Part shown: positions 47,011 to 60,520 of the stretch, one piece after another | How the letters are laid out: each line of letters begins with the position of its first letter | How positions within the stretch are numbered: the first letter of the stretch is position 1 | Position numbers and translations under genes: made by a program | The notes under the pieces: model-generated | Databases searched by the model: none | Told to the model about the DNA's origin: nothing | Seen by the model: only the letters and a program-made list of their open reading frames with translations | Source: Emydura subglobosa | Lineage: Eukaryota > Chordata > Testudines > Chelidae | Assembly: GCA_007922225.1 (NCBI GenBank) | Contig: ML679960.1 | Location: forward strand, 5,914,527-5,978,526 | Reading direction: 5' to 3' | Length of the DNA: 64,000 bases

Positions 47011-49541
47011 AATATTGAATTGATCTCAGGAATTTTTACTCAGTATTTAATCAGTCCTTACTAAGGCTACATCATCTCATTGACTTTGATGAGAATTTTG
47101 TCTGAGTAAACACTGAAGACTAGATTCTGTTAGCATTGCTCAGGATGAGTAGTGTCTTACACAGACAGCAGCCCCATTGAACTCAATGGGATTTGTTGCA
47201 GAATAATGAGCTACTCAGTTTGAGCAAGGGGGTGGAATTTGTCCCTTGTACATAGGAAGGCTATTATTAAATCTGCACTTATTCAGGAAAAATCTCTTTC
47301 ACTGTAATGGGCGTTTTGCCTGAAAAAGGGCTGCAGGATTTTGCACTAAGAAAGTAAAATTGTTTTTTGGAGAATAATGCAACTTTCTGGGGACTACTCT
47401 TAGAAACACAGAAAAAGGCTAGAACTAGAAAAACAGAACTTTTGTTCTATGCGGAAACACTGACTTGAGTGAAAAAAATCCTCTGCCTCTTGGTTTATGT
47501 TTACTTGGGTTTCTCCATGAAAGCCAAAATTTGTTTCTATGTGGATCAGGAGTTCAGCTGATTTTATTTTTATTTCCCTGGGAAATCTTTTGTTGCTCTG
47601 GATGGCTAAAGTACACTTCAGTTGTTTTAAAGTTGAATACCACTACACTTCTTATTTTCCTTGAATAAAAAAATCAGAGACGGGATAAAAAAGAAACCAA
47701 AGCACACTATAATGTAGGAAGTTTAGAATGAAAAAAGCCCCAAACCAATCAGGTAACAGTTACTTTAAAATCTGATTTGATCTTTTATTTTTGAAGTCAC
47801 GGTGCATTATGGAGAACACTAAAATGAGGAGGGGAAAATGATATTTATGCTGGTAAATAGAAGATTGAGAATAATCGCATATTCTTTAAACTATGAGTTA
47901 GAAAAGAATGAGATTGCTTACATAATATTTCAGGATGTATACCGCAGATGTCAGAATTTACAACTTCCTGTTTCTTTCACTGTAATAGCTGAGATATACA
48001 AAAAAAAGTAAACGTTTTATTTCCTAATTTTGATAACTAATTATTTATACTTTATTTGCGGTCTTAAAAAGTAGGTGTTATCATTGATGAAACCACATTT
48101 ACTACAATTTGAGCAGTTTATATTACCTGATATTCACTAGAATTTTTGGGAGGGGCAGATGATGTGCACTTACAATACTATTTTGCATTCCAGTTTTCAC
48201 TTGTGAGTTTCATTTGTTGTTCCGTAGGATCACAGCATTAAAACAAAACCCTTCTAAAGTTAGTGGACCAAAATAATTTTGTCTCCATGTCTTCAAAGTA
48301 ATTGAAGTTCAAGTACAGAATTATCACAAAACCGGGTCTACCAGCGTCTTCTAAACTTTCCCTTTTGATGTTGAAAAGAATTGTGTTTTTGTTTTATGCA
48401 TAAGTATAAAGAATATCTTAGTTTTTAAATATCTGTAATGAAATATGTTGAGCTTTTCTAGTGTGTTTGATTTTCAGAAGGTTTTTAATTTGCAAATTGT
48501 TTCAGTTGTGATGCCACTTAATATGGTGGATCTCTGCAAAAATGCAGACTGCATCATAATAGTGGAACTCACCAAACTAACCCGTGTGCACAAGAAAGAG
48601 GAAAAAAATATAAAATTGTTCTTAGTGGACTCTCCCTTTCCTCATCCCCCAACCATTTCTGCACTTCCATGGTCTATGCTACTTGATGCACAGTATCATG
48701 GTAGACTTCTAATGACCCTTTTTGCAGAATCTCCATGACTCAAGTGGTAATGAAGTGCTATAGCAGAGGGACACTGAGCATCTTCCGATTACAGGTTTAA
48801 TGGTATTATGGTAATGTTCTGCCTAACATATAAAAACAGAATAGGAGCTAAAGGGAAGGCAGGAAGGATGGAGTAAAAACTGTTAAAACTATTTTGCATA
48901 ATCTTATAATTTAAACCATCAGCTCAAGCAAGTGGTAATTTTCTGGTTGTACACACATAGGCTAAACTGCTGAATTTGTACTGGCTAGAAGTGCCCGGGG
49001 TCTCTAATAGGTTAGCAGACTCTAAGACCTTGTGTAGGAATGCAGGACTTTTAATGTAGGATTTAGCAGCTAAATCTAGATTGATTCATCAAAACTCTTC
49101 ATGGAGGACATAAAGGAGATTTTTGGGCCAAAAGGAAAATAAGATGAAGGAGGTTCAGAAGGGAAAAAACAAAAATTGGAAAAGACACTTGGGTCAAAGT
49201 GTATGTAGTATAGCTGTTTCCATGGTAACAAGAAAGCCAAACAACAGGAACAGGGTGAATTTTGCACCTTAATTTGGGGTCTGTGTGCTCTGTTGATTTT
49301 GGGGTATGTGGCCTGTTCTCAGGGTATAATAAAGGTGAATTTTTTAAGCACTTCTGAGTTGGCAATTAATACAGAGCTATGTATAAGAACAGAAAACAGC
49401 TAGCAGGAAGTGTGTTCGATAATATGATATTTGAACTAATGTTTAGATCTATTCATATTTTTTGGCATTTTAATAAAATACTTTTAAAGTGGTTCAAATT
49501 ATGCATTTCATAAAACAATGGCTGGAGAATTTTTATCTAAT
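47011..49541. other. No gene; one diffuse repeat
   Basis: About 47030-47240 shows CCTTACTAAGGC, CCATTGAACTCAATGGGA and GAATTTGTCCC, the palindromic family again. The 97-residue ORF at 48445 matches nothing known. Confidence 0.45.
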
Positions 49542-49640
49542 CCAGTGGTTCTCAGCCTATTTACCATTGTGGGCCACATATGCAGATCTCTCTGTGTTAT
49601 GTGGACTGCATCAAACAATATGTATGATCTCTATGGTCTC
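49542..49640 (+). mobile_element. hAT terminus (CAGTGGTTCTCAGCC type)
   Basis: CAGTGGTTCTCAGCC followed by GGGCCACATATGCAG, TCTGTGTTATGTGG and CTGCATCAAACAATATG matches a hAT family with a rich GGGCC interior. The opposite end with GAGAACCACTG was not found. Confidence 0.6.
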
Positions 49641-50340
49641 ACCTTGATTTTCCTAACAGTTGGGTGTGACTTCAGCTCCTCTTCCCACTGGCCTAGTCTT
49701 TGCTCAGCCAATAGGAATGCAGAGGTGTGGCAGAGCCAATAGCAGGGCTGGGAGCCTCTGCAACACTTTTTAAGTCTTGAAACAGCTGGGGAGTCAAGGT
49801 AGGCAAGGTCTCCGCAGGCTCTGTGCTTAGTCTGCAGATTTCATCATGATCTGTGCCTCACCTTCACATGCAGACATGTTAAAAAGGCAGGAGCAAGCTC
49901 CTTGTGACACCAGTAGAGACAGGGCTGCTGCTCAGCCAGTGGAGGAAACTGCCACTGCAGGCACATTCAGGAGATGATTATCCTCAGACAGCCCAGCTTT
50001 GGAAGTTTAACACCACCAGTGAGCCATGGGGACTCCAGCCCTGCTGGGGCCAGGCAGCCCACGCAACAGCAGGGCTCCAGGGTCAGACCCATCATGACCC
50101 CTCCCACTGCCGGGAGGCCTGGGGGCATCTGCCATTGTCATTCCCACTGCCAGCCATCCCCACCGCCCCTACAGCGGGGGGGGGAGTGAAGGGGGAGCAG
50201 GAAACGGATCCACAGACCCCTCCTCATGGAGCGCTGCTGCCGCCGATTTGGGGGGGCAGGACACAAACGTAAGCATTGGCTCCCGGGAGCCGGAGACCCA
50301 CGGCATGCCACTGCTCCCTCACATCTCAGGTGAGTGTACT
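49641..50340. other. GC-rich, low-copy-looking block, unidentified
   Basis: Contains CCAATAGGAATGCAGAGGTG, GGCAGAGCCAATAGCAGG and a run of GC-rich CCACTGCC/GGGGGG blocks. A 122-codon ORF lies here but overlaps others in different frames. It could be the rest of a larger element; no ends seen. Confidence 0.35.
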
Positions 50341-53300
50341 TCCCACTGGTCTATTAACTATTTTGAGGTCTTGTGCTCTCTCTTGATTTTAGTGGAAAAA
50401 AATTGATGCAACTTCTTGTTGCAGAATAAACACATATTGAAATATTTCTCAAAATGGAATTGTTCCTGACCAGCCCAAGCAAACACTGATCCTCCTCTCA
50501 TTCCCATATATTTCCACTTTATTTTACTATTTTTTCCTCACTATTGTTCATTGGAAATCCAAATGCCTCCTGGTCCTAGTGTGGTGAGATATTTTATATT
50601 AAACTTTTATATTAAGTAGGTTCTTCCATATTGAAAAATCATAGGTATCTAACACTACCGGTAACAGTTTAGAAAAATACATCTGAAAGAATTGCAAAAA
50701 AATGTAATTTACTTTTTTCTCTTTCTGGTGTTTCTTTCCTTGTTTGTTTGGTGTTTGTTTTTATTTCTTTCTGATATTTTCACAATCAAAATAAACTGAG
50801 TCAGTAGCAGTTTTGTTTGTTAGTTTTTTAGTCAGTTTCATTTGCTTGAAGTGGTAGGCTGTTGCAATATCAGGAAACAATGCAGGGGGACTTTTACTCT
50901 GGCTTGCATCTGGGGTGGGGGGCTGGAAAAAGGCCACTAGAACTTAAACAAAATGAAAAGTGTGTTCAGCTTTGGTCCTATAATATCTATATCTATTATA
51001 GGATCAAATATTATTCTGTAAAAAACAACGTCCATGTATGTTATCCTTTAGTATAATACTACTTGGATCCTGCCTTCCTTGCCTTTCAGTTAATCTGTAT
51101 TTAGATTTTTTTCTGGAAAACTATGCTTAAAAGAAAAGATAAGGAAATAACACAACATTTTCATAATCACATGGTTTCAAAATCACATTTGGTACAATAT
51201 ATTTTGGAAAGGCTTTTGTTGCAAATTTTTCATAGTCTTTTCATAATCAAGATCAAGTTACACAGTAATCAATAACAGCCTGTTATATCTTGTTGGCTTC
51301 CTTCTCAATTGCTATTAATTTAAGAAACCAATTAAAATATAATAGACTGGATTGTAGCTTTGCTGATTGTGATATTAAATGTAGATACTAACTGAAATGT
51401 TCCTCTTGAGTGGTTTGTTTTCATGGAAAATATTTCTAAATTTTAAATCTGGAAAAAAAAAAAATCTTGCATTGCTGTATGTATTTGAGGTTTATCCTTT
51501 AAAGTTACAGATAAATCTGTCTTTGAAAATCTCTCCTGACTTCAGTGCTGATTGGATTCTCCCCTCCCCAACACTTTCAGTTCTATTCCACAAGGTTTTT
51601 ATCAGCTGTGCTAAAAGGGTTAGGATTAGTAATATCATGAGTCTCTCCATATGGAAGTTATACATTTCAAGCCATGGCTCTGATTTAGCAAGCTGCTACA
51701 TGTGAGAATCAAGATTCACAGATTCCACATAAGTAGAGTCGTTTGCAGGGTCAGGACCCAAATTTGTTAATAAAAAATAGTAATGAGTATGATCTACTAA
51801 CTGCTTTTCCAATTATATTCCAGAATAATGTGGGGAAAATATGGCAGTCATATATCATTAAAAATTGGACTTCCAAACCTATTCTTTCTTTATTTTAGGC
51901 TTAGCAGTGATTGTGTGTGTGAAATTATATGCTGCTTTACATGGTATTCTTGTTATTGCCTCTATTGATTACAAGGCATGTTAATGCTTCATCTTGTAGG
52001 AGAAGGGTTGGATTGATCTGCTCTGCATACTTTTAAACATGTGATCATGAAGGTTGTGATTAAGAAGGATTCAAGGATTACTTTTTAAAGGAAATTAGAG
52101 GAATTTGGGGAATGTCATATTTAGAGCTTTTCAGAAAAAAACCCCCAGAAATAGCATTTGCAGAGCTATTCAACCACAGTGTGAGATTTTCTGTTAAACA
52201 TTGTGACTTTGAGGGGGAAAAGTATTAATTACATTTTATTATATTAGCAGAAACACATACTTTAAATTAAATTACATTTGTAGTAATTTACCTATTTTGT
52301 TTGACATTTAATATTCTACATTCTATTCTGTTATACTTGACAAAGCATATTTCAGATTTATTCAATGATTTTTTTTAAAAAAAGTTGCTGCTTTAATGCA
52401 ATGACTGGCTTCAAATTACTGTTTTTAACATCAAATTAATTTACTTTATATCTTGAGCACCTAATAATTGTGTATACCACATTCAAACATGGCTAGCTGA
52501 GTAGTTCTAAAAGCAATTGTATTAATAAACTAAAACAGGAGACATGTCGCCCTGTTCCTAGATGTGAAAAGAGTACATTAGACTGAGCAGGAGTGAAGAA
52601 ATCTAAATTCATTTTCATGTCCGTTAGGGTTAAGCACCCAAATCCCACAAATTTCAGTATCTCCTCAATCCAGAGAAGAGCAAATCTTTTGCCATTAGCT
52701 TTTTAGTTCTTTGCTATTTCAACATTATCTTAATAACAGATGTAATGTGTATCAAATGGGACAGTTTGGTTGTGAAATTATTTAATAGCTGGATATATAG
52801 GGAGTGACTTCTTCCCTGTGGTCAATGCCCCTGCTTTATTTTTTTAACTACTTTCTTATTTTTATGAGAGAGAATGGGTCCAGCCTGCTTTCTTTGCCAA
52901 AGCCATGTTTACCTCAGCCATTTTGTGTCCTTCCTCTTGTACAGTTAATCTGGCATTCACTAGGTGATCATTATGGAAAGATGTCATCTTGAGAGACTCT
53001 TTATACAGTGCAAATGTGGACTTGTGTGCTGTATACTTCGTTGCTGAATTGTGACCCCAATCTCTGTGGACATTATGGACCAGATTTTCTTCCCTTGTTC
53101 ATATTGGGTTTGATTCTGATAAGTGCTGAACATGTCCTGACAGACACTGAGTGCTCCCTGCTCCCTTTGAAAATGTAATGGGAGTTGAGAATGCTCAGCA
53201 CCCAGCAGAATCAGGACCATTACTCAGCAAGGCATTCAAGGCTTCAGTAGTTCTATTTGCTGGGTAAGGTGCTGAATTGGCCTACCTAGACTATAGGGTT

Positions 53301-55439
53301 TTGGTTGTTGTAACTCATTAATTTGATTTTCAATTAGCCTAAGCTTTAGTCTGAACCATAATCAGGGACAAATATCAGTAGAGGACTAGACTAAAATTTA
53401 CAATTTTGAATTAATTTGCGTTATTTGGCAATCAATTAAGTTGAATTATGGCACAACCCGAACTCTAATCTAAACAGATCCAGTGTGAGCAAGGGTGTCG
53501 GATTCTGGTCCTAAGGCATCTTACTGTAGGTTAGTGTTTCCTAAAGTGTAGGTAGTATTGCATAATGCTGCAGAATACAGCTGACTTGATATTATTTGAA
53601 CAATGAACCCTAATTCTTTTCAACTTAAAAAAATCAGAAACCTTGTGTGAAGTTGGAGATTTAGGTTTGTTTTTTGTAAAGTTGAGTAAGAGGGCATTAG
53701 AGTTCAATGTAGCCTATACCACAGACAACATTATATGTCCTTTTTAAAGCTAACAGTGGTAATGAAAGAACCTATTTCTAAAAGAGACAGGAAACCTGTA
53801 GTGGTTCCATTAGCAGTTACCTATAGCTGTTCTTTTTTATATTTAGCCAACTTTATTGAAGTTTTTTCAAAATAGCTTGACTCTCAGAATTTCTCTGAAG
53901 GTGTCTCATTGTGCAGCTGGAATTAAACTCTGAGCCAATTAAATAACAAAAGTGTTCCTTCCTCCCCACATGTTTACATCCCTGGAAATTTGGGGAAAAA
54001 ATCATATTCCCAGCACAGCTGCTAACATTTTCTCCACAGATATTTTACAAATAAATTATGTTTACTAAACTGTCTTTCCTCCTGCTGATTGGGTCACAAT
54101 GCACCTATTTATAGTGAACTAGGATTCCCTGTTGAAAGAGAACCTTAATACTAATCAAGCAGAAAGTAAAGTAGCAAAAGGAACCTCATACTGATGTGAG
54201 GTTCCTATCACTTTTTCTTATGAAGAATGCAAAATAAAATAAATGAACACTGCAATGCCATCTGGTGGTTTTATTAGGATGTTGAATAAACAAAGGAAAG
54301 ACAAAAAGGATGCAGTGCATAGTAAAAAAAACCTCTGAAATAATACAGTAAAAACTGGTTCTACTGAAGAGACAGTTATAACCTGATCAGTGCTAATTAG
54401 AAACTCTTAAGGACACACTTGAAATTTTAGGCCCTCAAATTGCCTTACAGCAAACATGCTGTTTGTGTTGTGTGTTGTAATTATAAAGATGAGAATTCTG
54501 TTACAGTTCTGTTTTTTAACAGCTTGCTGCAGAAATTGAATTAATGAAGGTGGAGGGGAGGATCAGATCCTGTTTCCAGTTATACCACTGTGATTTACTA
54601 CAGAATAACTGGAAGAATTTGGCCAATGACATTCTGTTCATCAGCAAATCAGTGAGCATGCAAATTGTCTCAATCAAAGAGCATAGGCAAAGACAGGTAC
54701 ATGAAAAGCACACAACTCATGGTGATATTTTTAAAATCTTTCAATTCCTCTGGTTTTCTAATCAATTTAAAAAGAGAGAGCCCTTTTTAAAAAAAGCTTT
54801 GGAAGTAGGTGGTTCGAAAGATGCCAATCACTATAATTATGAGGAAAATCAGCATACAAAAAAAATACATAGGAGCCTAAATAGAAGTTGTTTCAATGTT
54901 TTTTTAAATAGCAAACCATTGTTTTAAACTGGGGTAGACTCAGCTTCTAAGATTGAGATGTGTTCTCCAACTCTAGAAGTTGTTGAGTACTACTGTTGAA
55001 TTCCAGACAGCTGTTCAGTTTGATCATGTTCATGCCACTTATTCATTATCTGCAAACATTTGCACAAAATGTTGCTGGTGAATGACTGTCCTCCTTATGA
55101 ATACCCATGTTGATGCATGAAAAACAGTATTCCTACATGAACAAGACTATTTGCTGCTATTCTTTTTTTAAAAGAAAAGTCTGTCATAGTGGAGCAGAAA
55201 CAATAGCATTGGTGAAATCCTAGCCCTACTTGAAGTCAACAGGAGTTTTGCCACTGATTTCAACAGGGCCAGCCTTTCCCACCAAGTAATTCAGGTGACA
55301 AATGATATAGACTAATGAATAGTGAACAGTTCACAAACAATAGGCTGAAAATTCTTCTTAACTAACTAACGTGTTTGCAGAAATCAAAATGGATTTGTGA
55401 ACTTCTTTCAGACCAGTGTTGAAATTTGGATGATTTATT
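50341..55439. other. No gene recognised
   Basis: AT-rich intron sequence with a diffuse palindromic repeat piece near 53130-53225 (GTGCTGAACATGTCC against AATGCTCAGCACCCAG). No exon or element ends recognised. Confidence 0.45.
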
Positions 55440-55700
55440 TGCATCTTACAATTCAGTTAGTTACAATTCAGTGGCTAGGGAACTCACCCAGGATGTGAGA
55501 GACCCCTTAGTCAATTCCCTCCCCTGCCTGATGGGGAGAAGGGATTTGAATATGGGTTTCTGACCTCTCACATAAGTCCTAACCACTAGATTATGGGATA
55601 TTCTGGACTGGGTCTTTCTCCACCTCTTCTGTTGATGCTCTTCTAAAATATTAATATTTGAATTAGGGATTTTGTGCATCCCAGAGTCTAGGGGAATGTC
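55440..55700. repeat. tRNA-like SINE, inverted dimer (second copy)
   Basis: Plus-sense half: CAGTGGCTAGGGAACTCACC and the B-like AGTCAATTCCC. Minus-sense half: complement of AAGGGATTTGAATATGGG (B box ATTCAAATCCC) and of CTAACCACTAGATTA (A box TAATCTAGTGG), with A-to-B spacing of about 40 bp. Same head-to-head layout as 37690-37952 but with independent decay. Confidence 0.55.
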
Positions 55701-58550
55701 AGACCAACAGGCTATAAAGGGGTCAGAAATCAGCAGTCAGATACAGATACGACTATCTTATTGTCCTTTTCCTCTTAAATACATATGGGAGAACCCTTTC
55801 ATAAGTACAGTCCTTTGTTACTTAAATTTGGGGGTCAGCCCTTTTAAAATAACAAGAGGATACCCAGGGTATAATATACAAGAGTTTATTGGTTTTATTG
55901 GCCTCTGGCTGCTGTTTGTTACAAAATATTAGCTTTTCATTAACAATTGATGGGGCTTGAAGATCTTTATAACTACCAAATCAAACAAGAAAGCCATGAT
56001 TAAATCATGTTTAAAAACCAAACTGTAGTTCTAGTCAGTGTACAGATCCACACGCATGATTCTTATGAAATTTCTTTCTGTCAAAAGTAATGAAAGTAAA
56101 GGAGACAGAAGGGGAAATAGAAAGCCAAAAGGATGCTAATAGATATACTTACATAGATCAATCTTTGAGTTTTGAGTAGCTGTTTCAATAACTTTACGGT
56201 CCTACAGTCCTAACTTTCTCTAGGGGATGTTTATCTGTAGCTTCACCGATTGGCATATGCTGGCAAGCAGCATGGACAATGCAAAAAAAGAAAGAAAAAG
56301 TGACCCTTGTTCAGAAATAGCTCTTGCGGAAGATTCATTTATTTCACTATTGTGCTGTCATTTTTATGTAGAATAATGAACCAGAGGAGGAGAAGGAAAA
56401 CCAAGGACAAGTACAGGGGGTTTGGTAGCTTTTCTTTTTTAAATGTACTCAGTTGCTAAGTATTACTGAACAACAGATATGTAAAAAGTAGAATAATAGG
56501 ATCTGCTTATTAAAATATGGTTTTGATGCTAAACTTGAAATAAATTCCAACTGATAAAATATCTTTTAGATTAAATTTAAAACACCTTCTGATTTGTCCT
56601 TTCTGAAAAATGGAGGAAAGAAGTGATATCAACATTATGCGCACAAAGGACATATAAAAAGCAGCTTAGCATAAAAGGAGAAGGTCATGCTTTAGATTGC
56701 AATGCTGAAATCTGCTGACACTTTTGCACAGGGTAATTCTTGCTGCTATCATCTTTATGTAAAATGCACATCTCCTGTCGCTACTTTGTAAGATTTAGAT
56801 TTTTGTCTGTTTCTGAAGAACCAGTTATCTTACATCTACTAAGACAATTATTGGATCAATATGATAATACGTTATGACATCGTAAGAAATTTAGAAGATA
56901 AATGCTCCTGCAATCAGTTTTATAATTTTATTGCAATGAATGCTTAACTTATTTGAGATAGCTGTCGGGTGTGCCGATGCAAAACAGACAACTGTGTCAA
57001 AGCAATTTGCAGATACATTTGGATTAGCCTAATTCCAACAGTAGCTCCTTTCCATAAGGAGGTTGTCGTAAGACTGGTATAAAAGGAGTGATCTTCCTTT
57101 CATTTGTCAGTGATCATTTTGTAAGTAACTTTAAGATTGGGTACTAAACAAAGGGAATTGGCATATAATACTGAGAGGGGATCTGATGGGAATCTGTGCC
57201 AGTTGAGGGCCCAGTATCTGTCAAGAGGTTCTCAGCTTCTTGCAAGAGGAGGCCTTAATTTGTTTGAAAAGACTACCCTATGTAACCAAAATGAAGCATA
57301 AAACAATCAAAATAGGTTCATGTTAGGCTACAATGGAAGGTGGTTTTTTATTTTTCATTTTACTTCTTCGCTTTCTCCTTTTTTCCTCTTACTTTTCCTC
57401 CTCACCCATTTTCCAGGTGAAGGAAGAAAACTCATAATTTCTTACTAGGGCCTGGATTAGCTGAAACTGACTCGTTGTTGTAGGTTCTCTTCAAGCACTT
57501 TATACAAGAAATGCATCTATGCTGTAAAATGTATCTGTCTTTGGTTCAAAGACAGTTTGTTCCTTTTATGTGGTTGCTTTATTTTTTGTTTTATCATAGT
57601 TTTTAATATGTGATTTTTTTTAACAGACAAGACCTATTTTGACTTTTGCAGTTTCTACTTTTCTGTGAACTGAAAGGCGACTATTGCCATGTAGGTTTTC
57701 AGTTAGTAAAGTGGGATATGGGAATGTCTTCAGGAAGGTATACATCCTTTCCAGGTAGTGACCTATTAAATCTCAGACAATGTCAGTGGTTAGGTGCACA
57801 ATACAGCAACATGAATCTATACTGAATAGTAGGATTTTAATCAAATAATTAAAATATGGATCCAGGAGCTACTTGATGTATTTATCTGCACCTCTAAATA
57901 AATTATTTTCCTGTGTTGCAGTTTTGAGAGGGGCACCAGTCTAGTATGCTTTCATGAATTTATTGAAAGAATAAGTAAACAAATACGAAACAAATAAAAG
58001 TCTAAACAAAATGTGCTGCTCACTAATTTTCTTCCAGATTCCCTAAACTAATCAAATATAACACAATGCAATGATCAAATCAATAAATCAATGGTTCAAT
58101 TTATCTGGCTTGCCAATTATTACAATGAGTAATTGTCAATTTATAAGGCTGATATAAATGTTCAATACTTTACTGGAAAGTTAAAGAAGAACACTTTTCT
58201 TTTAATGTAATTAAACAGGCCAAGAGTCTGCTAAAGATATATTATGACTCTTGCCTTTGTTTTAAGGAAATATAGCTCTTAGAATGTTTTTTTTATCGTT
58301 TCCCACTTTGGTGTTCCATCTTCAGTTTCTCTGACCATACAATGTATGTTAGTTTCTATCACTTTGCTTATTTCCCTTTTCCAGATTAATATGACTGAGT
58401 CTTTCTTATATACTTTTACACAGGTGCAAAAATTATTCTTAAACCAGGCACGTAGCAGTTTTGGAATAACACACTTTTAACCCAAACTAAACTTTTACTA
58501 GTTAAATAACAATCTTGGGGCATTTTGGTTTCTTCCTGGGGAAACAATTA
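55701..58550. other. No gene recognised
   Basis: Unrecognised AT-rich sequence. A stretch with few simple repeats at 56920-57120 could be conserved non-coding DNA, but that needs alignment to show. Confidence 0.45.
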
Positions 58551-58793
58551 GGGTTTGTCTACACTTAAAACATTGTAGTGGTGCAGCTGTAGAGCTTCAG
58601 TGAAGATATATGTGCAGGTACTCTATGTCCCTGAGAGGCCTTAGCTAGGTCATCAGGAGATGTCTTCTGTTGACCTTGTGCTCTCTACACTGGGGGTTAA
58701 GTTGGTTTAACTGTGTCACTCAAGAGGTGTGGATTTTTCACACCCCTGAGTGAGGCAGTTATACTGACCTAATTTCCTTGTGTAGACCAGTCC
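58551..58793. mobile_element. MITE with GGGTTTGTCTACAC termini
   Basis: Left end GGGTTTGTCTACAC and right end GTGTAGACCAGTCC are imperfect inverted repeats sharing GTCTACAC. The centre TTTTTCACACCCCTGAG is typical of an abundant reptile MITE. TTA on the left and TAT on the right suggest a decayed 3-bp duplication. Confidence 0.6.
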
Positions 58794-59934
58794 TATGTGA
58801 TACACAAATACACACACACATAGACATTGTACTGGAATGTTGGAGAATTCTGATGTCTCTGAATTCTATACAAAAGCACTCATGTTGTCGTTTTAGAATC
58901 TCTATCTCATGGTTGTTCTTAGCTGAGAACTAGTTCTGATGCTGTAAATAACTTGAGTTCATTTTGTATATGGGGAGCTGGTCAGTTCTCTCTCTTAGTG
59001 GTAGCTTCAGTCTTTGTTTAGCTGGTCAGGATCTTTCACTGTGCCTTAGATATATAACTTCACGTGGTGATGTTGGCATAAGAGTCCCCCATTTTCCTTC
59101 TGCATGATTAGAATCATTTATAAGGTTCAATGTACCCTTGCTCTGCTTCAGGGACCACCCTTGTCCAGTTACAGATTCCAGCATGTTGTCTATAGATTTT
59201 TTTGGACCTATAATTTGGTATCTCTATCTGAGGTAGATGTTTTCTTGCAAAATTTGTTGATGAACACAAACAGATATGCTCTTCATAAGCAGGACATGTA
59301 AGAAGGAGTTGGTAACAGATTTGCACTTAGGCCAGACATAAATATATAAAATACATAAATATAATTAATCTCTTTTCCACTCATGACAGTAAGTAAGCAT
59401 GACAAGGTAAAAAGGGATTCTGGGGGGTAGGGGCAGAGTCTAAGGCGAATGAGTGATCTTACTCTAAACTTTTTGTCTACAAGCCATAAAGCAGCTTCAA
59501 TCAATTCATGGTAATGTTAATTTAAACATTTGACCAACCAAAGTTATTGAGGCCTAAATCTGAATATAGCCTATATTCCGTACACATGGTTTTAACACAT
59601 ATAACAAAGGAGGATTAAGTTACTTCTGCCTAAAAGCACTATACTCTTGAATGAATGCATTCACAGGGAAAGGAGACGTTAACACATTCTAATTTATCTG
59701 CATCGACTTCACACCTTGATTCGCCTTAACTTTCTTCACTGTTCCCTCGTTGAAAAGTTACTAGATCATTCTTCTAATATGTGTCTTGAAAGGTTGACAA
59801 ATACTGAATGCAATATGTGTATGAGCTTGGACTTTCTGGGAATTGAAGCTTAAATTGTGGGTTGCTTTCATTCTTAATTTAAACCATTTATCCATCCCAC
59901 TCTTGATAGTACCATTATTTATTAGTAGCAATAT
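58794..59934. other. No gene recognised
   Basis: Unrecognised. The overlapping ORFs at 59104-59504 match nothing known. Confidence 0.45.
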
Positions 59935-60520
59935 TTGTTGCACCAGTGTGGGAAATGGGGTGGACCAGTGGAAGATTCTGGGCATAGGGATCTGTGGGTG
60001 CAGAGTGCTGGGTGTGGGTGTGTGCAGGCTGCTGTGAAGTTGTGGTGGGGAGTCTGTGGGGGCAGTCTCTGGGTGGGAGGTGGAGGGCATAATGGGTCCA
60101 GGCAGGGTTCTGAGCAAAGGAATCTGTGTGGGTTCTCAGTGGGGGCGCTGGGCATAAAAGTGTGTGGAAAGATCTCCTGGTGGGGGCATACTAGGCATAG
60201 CGGGGTAGGGAGGCCGTGGGCAGGGGGATGGTGTAGAGTAGTGCGGCACATGTCCGCCCCCAAGGAGAAGGGGTGCACTGGCAGTGCAGTAACATGCGGG
60301 CCAGTGTGTGTCTGGCAGCTGCCGGTTTGTAAATGGTGACCTTGTGCTGGGCTACGCGGAGCGGAGCCGCCCACATCACACTATGACCCATTGACCATAG
60401 CCGGCCCCTTGCTCTGGGGACTACCCCCTGCACTCCCCACCCTCCGCACCATTGTCCTTTTGGGGGCCTACAAATATATTTGGTACCAGGCCCACAAAAG
60501 GTTAATCTGGCCCTTCGTAC
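59935..60520. repeat. GC-rich degenerate minisatellite ending in a hAT-like tail
   Basis: From 59945 to about 60240 the sequence is an irregular repetition of GGATCTGTGGGTGCAG, GGTGTGGG and GTCTGTGGGGGCAG blocks. At the right, TTTGGTACCAGGCCCACAAAA and AATCTGGCCCTTC resemble an element end seen in reptiles. The ORFs on both strands here are low-complexity shadows. Confidence 0.45.

Noticed and set aside
48445..48738. 97-codon plus-strand ORF as an alternative exon or retrocopy
   Set aside because: No family resemblance and no flanking acceptor/donor pair that fits; likely chance.
49904..50272. 122-codon GC-rich ORF
   Set aside because: It overlaps another ORF in a different frame, with no domain or splice sites that I can support.
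54544..54927. 127-codon ORF
   Set aside because: Lys/Phe/Asn-rich, AT-driven composition and no recognisable domain.
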